Origin: an uncultured Clostridia bacterium
GTDB lineage: Bacteria; Bacillota; Clostridia; Oscillospirales; Acutalibacteraceae
Length of the DNA stretch: 10,642 bases
Direction of reading: 5' to 3'
Assembly (NCBI GenBank): GCA_937902305.1
Contig: CALDHV010000088.1
Coordinates: forward strand, 1-10,642
Each line of letters begins with the position of its first letter. The stretch's first letter is position 1. This document shows positions 1 to 5,800 of this stretch, in pieces. Below the pieces are notes generated by a model. It ran no database searches. It was given only the letters and a program-made list of their open reading frames with translations, and was not told the origin of the DNA. Made by a program: the position numbers and the translations under genes.

Positions 1-73
1 AGTTTTGTGTGGTATGAGATTATTATATCAAAGTTTTTCTTATTTTGCAATAGTTTCCGATAAAAAAGCACCC
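1..73. other. AT-rich left-edge fragment, probably foreign to what follows
   Basis: These bases are strongly AT-rich (16 G+C in the first 60) and unlike the GC-rich coding sequence after them. The frame of the leucine-rich-repeat gene happens to stay open through here, from a TTG at 5 and an ATG at 14, but the translation has no leucine-rich-repeat character and no ribosome binding site is visible. The stretch ends in the left arm of a terminator-type hairpin. I read it as the tail of an intergenic region from elsewhere, joined to the LRR gene near 74. Confidence 0.55.
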
Positions 74-89
74 GGCGAGGGTGCTTTTT
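63..89. terminator. Perfect terminator-type hairpin overlapping the LRR reading frame
   Basis: Arms 63-73 (AAAAAGCACCC) and 79-89 (GGGTGCTTTTT) pair perfectly over 11 bp around the 5-nt loop GGCGA. With A-run and U-run flanks it has the form of a bidirectional Rho-independent terminator. The right half also encodes a normal leucine-rich-repeat segment (GEGAFSGN), so the hairpin may be a product of joining two unrelated sequences that share about 16 bases here. Its function in this exact context is doubtful. Confidence 0.5.
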
Positions 90-673
90 CAGGCAATACG
101 GCGATGACCGGCATACGGTTGCCGGAAAGCGTGACTACCATCGGGAAAAAGGCGTTCTACGGCTGTACCGCGCTGACGGAGCTTGCCCTGCCGGATGGGC
201 TGAAAATCATTGACAATTACGCATTTTGGAACTGTGCGGGGCTGAAATCGGTCGATCTTCCCGATACGGTGGAAAAGCTCGGAGACTACGCTTTCGGCTT
301 CTGTACGGGGCTTACCCGGCTGACGGTGGGCACCGGTCTGACCACGATCGGCAAAAATGTATTCTACGGTTGCAGTAAGCTGACGATCTACGGCTATAAC
401 GATACCGCCGCTCGCGACTATGCGGCGGACAACGGACTGCGTTTTATCGTGCGGGAGGAGCAGACCGACCCGACATGGCGGCTCGGCGACCTCAACGCCG
501 ATGACGAGGTCAACTCCGACGATTTGACCCAAATGGCGCGCTTTGTCGCCCACATTGATTTCCCGACCGAACAGCAGGCGGCATCGGGCGACCTCAACGC
601 CGACGGCGAGGTTGACTCCGACGATTTGACCAAAATGGCGCAATATGTGGCGCACATTATCACCGAGTTGTAA
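74..673 (+). CDS. BspA-type leucine-rich-repeat protein with C-terminal dockerin (5' end missing)
   Basis: This is the 3' end of a secreted surface protein. Translation from 74 gives about four LRR_5 (BspA/TpLRR-type) units with the recurring pattern of LPxxVxxIGxxAFxGCxxL, at roughly 74-370. They are followed by the usual closing segment of this repeat family (DTAARDYAADNGLRFIV, near 400-450). A type I dockerin follows: two 24-residue calcium-binding repeats at 485-556 and 587-658, each beginning GDLNAD and containing SDDLT. Dockerins bind cohesins on cellulosome-like or cell-surface scaffolds, and BspA-type repeats bind proteins or glycans. The frame stays open upstream to a TTG at 5 or ATG at 14, but that part is not LRR-like and lacks a ribosome binding site, so the true start and signal peptide are missing. 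The gene ends with TAA at 671-673, just before a strong terminator, so it is separate from the operon downstream. Confidence 0.85.
   Translation, partial: GEGAFSGNTAMTGIRLPESVTTIGKKAFYGCTALTELALPDGLKIIDNYAFWNCAGLKSVDLPDTVEKLGDYAFGFCTGLTRLTVGTGLTTIGKNVFYGCSKLTIYGYNDTAARDYAADNGLRFIVREEQTDPTWRLGDLNADDEVNSDDLTQMARFVAHIDFPTEQQAASGDLNADGEVDSDDLTKMAQYVAHIITEL
485..658 (+). repeat. Dockerin tandem repeat (two 72-nt units)
   Basis: Units 485-556 and 587-658 encode the two F-hand-like halves of the dockerin. Aligned by eye they differ at 10 of 72 bases. Calcium ligands follow the pattern D-x-N-x-D with a later D in both (DLNADDEVNSDD and DLNADGEVDSDD). High similarity between the halves is normal for type I dockerins, because they can bind cohesin in two orientations. 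Confidence 0.85.
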
Positions 674-689
674 AAATCAACACCGTTTG

Positions 690-733
690 AATGCCCTTTT
701 ACCCCAATCTTTGGTGGTAAAAGGGCATTTTTT
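690..733 (+). terminator. Rho-independent terminator of the LRR-dockerin gene
   Basis: Arms 690-703 (AATGCCCTTTTACC) and 716-729 (GGTAAAAGGGCATT) pair over 14 bp. Within the loop, CCAA (704-707) can also pair with TTGG (711-714), leaving one bulged T. A six-T run (728-733) follows. It lies 17 nt after the stop codon, ends the LRR-dockerin transcript and isolates it from the next gene. Confidence 0.92.
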
Positions 734-810
734 CGCCTATATATAGTATTAATTTATTTTTTTCAAAAAAAATAAAAATATTTTGTGGCAAATTGGCCAG
801 TTTTTGGAGC

Positions 811-826
811 TTTTTTGCGCAAAAAA
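811..826. repeat. 16-bp perfect palindrome
   Basis: TTTTTTGCGCAAAAAA is a perfect self-complementary sequence, flanked on both sides by GAGC as a direct repeat (807-810 and 827-830). It may be an operator, a curved or melting element, or a chance product of local T and A runs. No regulator can be assigned. Confidence 0.4.
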
Positions 827-838
827 GAGCTGTTTTAT

Positions 839-853
839 TGTGCAGGTTGCACA
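839..853. promoter_or_regulatory. Candidate operator: TGTGCA-N3-TGCACA
   Basis: A perfect 6+6 inverted repeat (TGTGCA GGT TGCACA) lies about 110 nt upstream of the probable promoter for the solute-binding protein operon. The compact dyad is of a size bound by dimeric helix-turn-helix regulators. No regulator gene is in the window, and position alone cannot tell activation from repression. Confidence 0.35.
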
Positions 854-939
854 TACACCGCCAAGAAACGCCGAACAATTTTCACAAAAAACAGTATGGG
901 AGCGGTGAAAATCGCTGTAGTTTTTTCAAAAATATTTAC

Positions 940-956
940 ACTGTGTTCTATACAGT
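940..956. promoter_or_regulatory. Candidate operator overlapping the promoter: ACTGT-N7-ACAGT
   Basis: The inverted repeat ACTGT (940-944) / ACAGT (952-956) sits across the -35 and spacer region of the proposed promoter, where a bound repressor would block RNA polymerase. The arms are only 5 bp, so chance is a real alternative. Confidence 0.3.
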
Positions 957-970
957 TTTTTTGCTACAAT
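942..970 (+). promoter_or_regulatory. Probable sigma-A promoter with extended -10 for the solute-binding protein operon
   Basis: The -10 hexamer TACAAT (965-970) is preceded by TGC (962-964), an extended -10 element. Seventeen bases upstream of the -10 is TGTGTT (942-947), a weak -35. The weak -35 fits dependence on the extended -10 or on an activator. Transcription would start near 977, giving a leader of about 136 nt before the ATG at 1113. It lies downstream of the LRR terminator and upstream of the first gene of the operon. Confidence 0.45.
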
Positions 971-1058
971 AAACGTGGAAATGTGGCATATTGCCCGTAA
1001 TGTGTTTTCGGAGGTCCTGCACACCGTCGAAAAACACAGACAATGGGCGATTGCCTCA

Positions 1059-1083
1059 CCTCTTCGCGCGGGTGCGCGCGAGG
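1059..1083 (+). other. GC-rich leader hairpin just upstream of the ribosome binding site
   Basis: CCTC (1059-1062) pairs with GAGG (1080-1083) and CGCGC (1065-1069) with GCGCG (1074-1078), with a TT/C internal mismatch and the loop GGGT. It ends 13 nt before the ribosome binding site and is far more GC-rich than the surrounding leader. It could protect the 5' end of the mRNA or affect initiation. No riboswitch family is recognisable. Confidence 0.3.
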
Positions 1084-1096
1084 AAAATGTTATTCT

Positions 1097-1104
1097 GAAG
1101 GGAG
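1097..1104 (+). promoter_or_regulatory. Ribosome binding site fixing the start at 1113
   Basis: GAAGGGAG lies 8 nt upstream of the ATG at 1113. That start gives a normal lipoprotein signal peptide, whereas the upstream in-frame ATG at 975 does not. Confidence 0.75.
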
Positions 1105-1112
1105 CAAACTCA

Positions 1113-2600
1113 ATGAAAAAGGCAAATTGGTTGAAGCTGTTGGCACTGGCTATGGCAGTGCTGATGATGGCGACCCTGTTCGTCGGTTGCGGCGGCAAGG
1201 TAACGGACACGAGTGATCCTACGAGCGACGAGGATCCGGATGATTTCGGTGACGACAGCGACATCGAGTTCAGTGTCGATGACAGCGACGAGTCCGGTGT
1301 CAGCCAGCAGGGCAGCAAGGGCAACACCGGTAGCATCCAGACGAACGAGTCCATCACCAACGGTAAAGAGAACAGCGATGGCCTCAAGTACTCCGATAAC
1401 GAGACGATCTTCAAGAACATCCCCGGTAACATCAAGGGCAAGACGGTCAAGTTTGCCGACTGGGGCGAGGCTTCGGCGGATGAGTATCAGAAGGTCGTGA
1501 AGAAGTTCACGCAGGTCACCGGCATCAAGGTCGAGACCCTCCTGTATCAGGAGTCGAACTTCATCACCAACGTGGCTACGCAGATCGCGGCGGGCAACTC
1601 CCCCGACATTGCGGCGTCCAACAGCACCTTCCCGGCGGCTTTGGAGGTTGTCCAGCCGTTGCCGAAGATCTTTAACATTAATGACGGCTTCTGGGATAAG
1701 CGGTGCAGTGAGGCTACCAAGGTCGGCAACAAGTACTATTTTGTCAACACCATCAACTCTCCGTTCACCGGCGGTTATGTGTGCTACTACAACAAGAAGA
1801 TTTACGGCAACAACGGTCTGACCAGCCCGCAGGATTACCTGGATGCCGGCAAGTGGACCTACGAGAATATGTACGTTTGTATGCAGGATGCGGTTAAGCT
1901 CGGCTACAACGGCGGTATCCTCGAGTGCATGACGCTGGCGGAGCAGATGGGCACCTCGCTCATCAACTACGACCAGAAGACCGGTACCTTCAAGGGTATG
2001 ACCTCCGACCAGAACCTGATCGACGCTCTCCAGTTTATGGCGAAAGCGGTTGACGAAGGCTTGGCGGGCGGCTACGGAATCACCTCGTTCGCTTCCGGTC
2101 AGATCGGTATCTGCATGGCGGGTACTTACGGCCTCAAGTACAACGGCTATTTCAAGAACCTGGCTCCGTCCGACATCGGCGTTGTTCCGCTGCCGGATTC
2201 CTACAAGGGCAAGAAGCTCCAGTATATGCCTCTGGGCTACCGCGGCTACGGCATCTGCAAGGGCGCTGCGAACCCCGACGGTGCGTACTACTTCCTGCGC
2301 TACTTCCTCGACCTCGACAAGTACGAGGATGCGGGTGCTGTGATCTTCGCCAACAAGGTTTTGGAGAAGTATTTCCGCGGCACGCAGCTTGTTCTGTTCC
2401 AGAACAGCACGCTGTACTTCGAGTATTTCCAGGGCGCTTTGAACCTGATCGGCAAGGGCTGGAGCTCCGCGTCTGAGTGGTCTGCTCTGCGTCACGCCTC
2501 TGTCAGCCAGGTGGCGGTCGAGCTGGCGGCTCGTCAGAACATCACTGACACGGCTGCTAAGACCGCGACCGAGAAGGTCAAGGAGTTCACCAAGGCGTGA
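1113..2600 (+). CDS. ABC-transporter-type extracellular solute-binding lipoprotein (family 1)
   Basis: A 495-aa lipoprotein that would capture a ligand, probably an oligosaccharide, at the outer membrane face. Residues 1-26 form a lipoprotein signal peptide with lipobox FVGC and lipidation Cys26. Residues ~27-109 are a long acidic linker rich in Asp, Ser, Asn and Gly, which holds the binding domain away from the membrane. The periplasmic-binding-protein fold starts at ~110 (KTVKFADWGEA) and shows family-1 features: the segment VVKKFTQVTGIKV, NVATQIAAGNSPDIAASN (to ~170) and an aromatic-rich ligand cleft. Such proteins normally precede two MalF/MalG-type permeases, but here the next genes are a giant surface protein and a GH16-like lipoprotein. 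It may therefore work with a permease encoded elsewhere, or act as a sensor or surface binder. It is first in the operon, with a hairpin 31 nt downstream. Sugar specificity is an inference from its neighbours. Confidence 0.88.
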   Translation: MKKANWLKLLALAMAVLMMATLFVGCGGKVTDTSDPTSDEDPDDFGDDSDIEFSVDDSDESGVSQQGSKGNTGSIQTNESITNGKENSDGLKYSDNETIFKNIPGNIKGKTVKFADWGEASADEYQKVVKKFTQVTGIKVETLLYQESNFITNVATQIAAGNSPDIAASNSTFPAALEVVQPLPKIFNINDGFWDKRCSEATKVGNKYYFVNTINSPFTGGYVCYYNKKIYGNNGLTSPQDYLDAGKWTYENMYVCMQDAVKLGYNGGILECMTLAEQMGTSLINYDQKTGTFKGMTSDQNLIDALQFMAKAVDEGLAGGYGITSFASGQIGICMAGTYGLKYNGYFKNLAPSDIGVVPLPDSYKGKKLQYMPLGYRGYGICKGAANPDGAYYFLRYFLDLDKYEDAGAVIFANKVLEKYFRGTQLVLFQNSTLYFEYFQGALNLIGKGWSSASEWSALRHASVSQVAVELAARQNITDTAAKTATEKVKEFTKA

Positions 2601-2631
2601 TCTGACGGTCAAACAAAAAATGCCATACTGC

Positions 2632-2661
2632 GCGGATGCCGGGGTTTTCTCCGGCATCCGC
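2632..2661 (+). other. Intercistronic hairpin after the solute-binding protein gene
   Basis: An 11-bp perfect stem (2632-2642 with 2651-2661; GCGGATGCCGG / CCGGCATCCGC) closes an 8-nt loop. No T run follows, so it is not a canonical terminator. Such hairpins after binding-protein genes often stabilise the upstream mRNA or cause partial termination, giving more binding protein than downstream product. That role is inferred from position. Confidence 0.6.
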
Positions 2662-2813
2662 CGGACGGCTTTAAGACCGCTATAAAATCAGCGATCACGT
2701 AAGCGCTGTGACGCGTGCCGGGATGTGCAGAGTTCGGCAAGAGCGTTCGGCACTGCGTCTGAGCGTATAGGCAAGGCAAAGGTTATTCCCCGCATCAACG
2801 AACCACAAACGAG
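2662..2813 (+). other. Intergenic leader of the large surface-protein gene
   Basis: About 150 bases lie between the hairpin and the next ribosome binding site. I see no convincing sigma-A promoter, RNA gene or small open reading frame with a ribosome binding site. It probably is the 5' leader of the large gene within a polycistronic message. Confidence 0.4.
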
Positions 2814-2820
2814 AGGGAGG
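2814..2820 (+). promoter_or_regulatory. Ribosome binding site selecting ATG 2831 over ATG 2822
   Basis: AGGGAGG ends 10 nt before the ATG at 2831 but only 1 nt before the in-frame ATG at 2822. The spacing decides for 2831. Confidence 0.75.
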
Positions 2821-2830
2821 AATGCAAATC

Positions 2831-5800
2831 ATGTTCAAGTCTTCTGCAAAGAAGGTCATGGCGGTTCTGTTATCCGTTACATTGCTCCTGTCCTGCATGG
2901 TGTTCTACGGCACCAACGCGGGCGCGGCAAACGTCACGGTTATGGAAGCCGACTATGAAAGCCCCATTTCCAACTACAAGGAAGCGGACGGCGCGACCGA
3001 CAACATCTATATGCCGGGCGCGAAGGCCCTTATGCGTACCGTGGAGGGCAAGGGACATAACGGCAGTAACGGCTATATGTCTCTGTTCTTCGAGGGTAAC
3101 ACCACGGATTATGCCGCCGGTTTCCGTCTGTTTGGTAACAAGCACGACGAGACGGCTATCCCGAGCAGCAAGGGCGTTGGCGGTAATTCTTATAATGTGT
3201 CATTTTATTATAAGGTAGTAAAGGCACCGGTAGATACCGATCTTTATTTCGGCTACGGTTCCTTGAACTGGGCGGGTAAAGACACCTCTAACGGCGGTCT
3301 GCTTCCTAACACCCTGAAGACCCGTGCCAATGTCGTCAAGAAAACCTTGACCGCCACCGATACGGAAGGCGAGTGGCAGTATTTCGAAACCGGGTTCTTC
3401 ACCGCGGCGAACCAGAACGGCTTCCATGTCGGTCTGATCTCGAGCGATAACTCCAAGCGTGACGGCACCAATGTTTTGATCGACGATATGAAGATCGAGA
3501 CGGCGGAGGTCTTCTCCATCAAGTTTGATACGCGCGGTGGCTCCGCCATCAGCGACATCAAGGGTACTGCCGGCTCCAACATCGTTTGGCCGACGGCGAC
3601 CCCGATCAAGGGCGGTTTCATTTTCGACGGCTGGGAGATGGAGGACGGCTCTGCTGTTCCCGAGACCTTCCCGGAGTCGAGCCTGACGGTTTATGCCAAG
3701 TGGAAGGATCCCAGCGTGCTGGTGATGAAGAATGGCTTTGACAGCGTTGCCTCTGCCACCTTCTACGGCACATCGGGCAATGCTTCTGCCGATGCCAAGC
3801 AGATTTCCGACGCCGACGGTGCGAACAACACCAAGGGCGTGATGAAGATCGACGCGAAATCCGCGCTGAACGGTTTCGTGATTTCTTCCGAGGACGGCAC
3901 GCCGCTGAATGTCGAGCTGGGCAAGCTGTATCGCCTCAATTTCCGCTATCGTGTGGAGGCTCTCCCCGATGGCGCAAGTGGCAAGCTACAGCTTCGCAAC
4001 GGCAACTGGGCCACCGGTGCCGCGACCGATGTGATCAAGATCAACGGTACGACCGAGTGGACCGATGCGTCGGTTTATTTCAATCCGACCGAGGCGGGCT
4101 CCCTGAGCTTCGCGTTGCAGATGGGCAAGCTGTATGACGGCACCGTCCTCTACATCGACGAGCTGGAGGTCGCGGATGTGGATCAGAGCTATCTGGTCAC
4201 GATCACCTTTGATACCGACGGCGGCAGTGCGGTCGCTCCGATCTCCGGTATGCCGGGTATCGCGATCACCTTCCCCGCCAGCCCGACCAAAGAAGGCTGT
4301 GAGTTCCGCGGCTGGAAGCAGGGCAGCAATACCTACACCGGCACGACCTTCCCCGCGAGCAGTATCACGCTGAAGGCAGACTGGCTGGATATTTCCAAGA
4401 TGGTCAGCGTTACGCTCAACACACTGGGCGGCAACGATCTTGACCCGGTGCGCGGCAACAAGGGCGCTATCTTCAGTGCGCCGACTCCGACCAAGGCGGG
4501 TTATACCTTCGCCGGTTGGTATCAGGATCACGCCTGCACGACCGCGATGACCGTTTTCCCGGAGGAAAACAACCGGGTCGCTTACGCCGGCTGGCTGAAG
4601 GAAGGCTCCTACATTCAGGATTACGAGCAGGTCGGTGCCTCCAATGAGACGCTGTTGGTCTCTAACTTCGAGCCGATCGACGACAAGAATACCGAGGCTA
4701 TGGCGGCGGCTGTTGCCGAGAAGCGCAACGACGGTCAGCTCCCGTTCTACTACAAGAAAGAAGTCAACGGCAACAACTCCTGGACGGTAGACGGTTGCGG
4801 TGCGTATGCGCAGTACATCCCGGACTACGGCGAGGGTGCCCACGACGGCACCGGTGTTATGAGCCTGCATTTTGACACCGAGAACACGAAGAACGTTGCG
4901 GCGTTCTCTCTGTGCGCCCTCGATAAGGCGGGCACCTATAAGATAATGGAAAAGACGATGCTGAATGTCGGCTTCTGGTATAAGGCGGAGAAGGTCACTG
5001 CCGATACCAAGCTGAAGGTCATCAGCACCTCCTGCAACCTCGGCGGCGACAAGGACAACATTCCGGGCGTCGAGGACAACTGCACCAAGAACAACATCAC
5101 TCCGGCGGTGGAGATCGCCGCCGACCTGACCAAGGACGATACCGGCAGTGATTGGAAATACGCGGTCGTGGCGATCACCACGGCGGTGTACAACTCCAAC
5201 GGCACCGGTCTCTACATCGTGCTGGATTGCGGCGATGCCGCACGTAAGGATACCGTCGTTCTCATCGACGATATTACCGTGAGCAAGGGCGGCTATACTG
5301 CGACGACTGCCTATCCCGTTGGCAACAAAAACGGCGATGCGAGCACGCAGTTCAACCACACCAGCGGCGGTCTGAAGAGCGTTACGATCACCAATTTCCG
5401 CAACACCTCCGGCACCAAGATCCCGCGTATCGTGTATGCGAATGCGGCGGGCGACAAGGCGCTGGCGACCGGCAAGACCTATATCGCCACTTTCTGGATG
5501 CTCTGCACCATTAAGCTGGATGCGAACGTCAACCTCTTCAACGAAGGCGATTTGTCTGATTTCACTCAGAGCAAGATCATTGACTCGCAGGTCTACACCT
5601 TGAACGCCAATACCTGGGTGCGTGTACAGAAGATCTTTACGCTGAACGCACTGAATGGCGAGAAAGAGGATTATGTTTCGATCGGTTTGACTGCCACCAA
5701 GGGTGCTACGATCTGGGTGGATGATGTTTCAATCGAGGAGTACACTCCGGACTACTCGCTTCCGCAGGATTTCGAAGAGTTCACGGCGGGCACTCCGGCG

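Larger units (their letters stand above)
734..1112 (+). other. AT-rich intergenic region and leader of the solute-binding protein gene
   Basis: No gene is supported in this 379-base stretch. Its left two thirds are AT-rich, with long A and T runs around 750-780 and 915-960. It holds a 16-bp palindrome (811-826), a 6+6 inverted repeat (839-853), a 5+5 inverted repeat (940-956), a probable extended -10 promoter (942-970) and a GC-rich leader hairpin (1059-1083). The reading frame of the solute-binding protein extends back to an ATG at 975. That N-terminus would bury the lipoprotein signal and has no ribosome binding site, so it is treated as untranslated leader. Confidence 0.7.

Noticed and set aside
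785..1000. 71-codon open frame in the intergenic region
   Set aside because: It has no ribosome binding site, its composition follows the AT-rich promoter region, and it runs through the palindromes and the promoter.
975..1112. 46-codon N-terminal extension of the solute-binding protein from ATG 975
   Set aside because: It would place a charged stretch before the lipoprotein signal, has no ribosome binding site, and begins at the proposed transcription start. ATG 1113 has a good site and a normal signal peptide.
1110..2657. Long open frame on the minus strand opposite the solute-binding protein gene (515 codons)
   Set aside because: It mirrors the GC-rich codon pattern of the real gene, has no ribosome binding site or recognisable domain, and overlaps a clear lipoprotein gene.
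2880..2900. Possible lipobox (LLSC, Cys22) in the giant surface protein signal peptide
   Set aside because: Leu at -2 is unfavourable in a lipobox, the hydrophobic stretch continues past the Cys to a normal Sec cleavage region (NAGAA), and the protein already has a C-terminal membrane anchor.
3986..5359. Minus-strand open frame of 457 codons within the giant surface-protein gene
   Set aside because: A shadow frame: its composition is biased to Arg, Val, Leu and Ile and it has no domain pattern, while the plus strand shows repeats conserved at the protein level.
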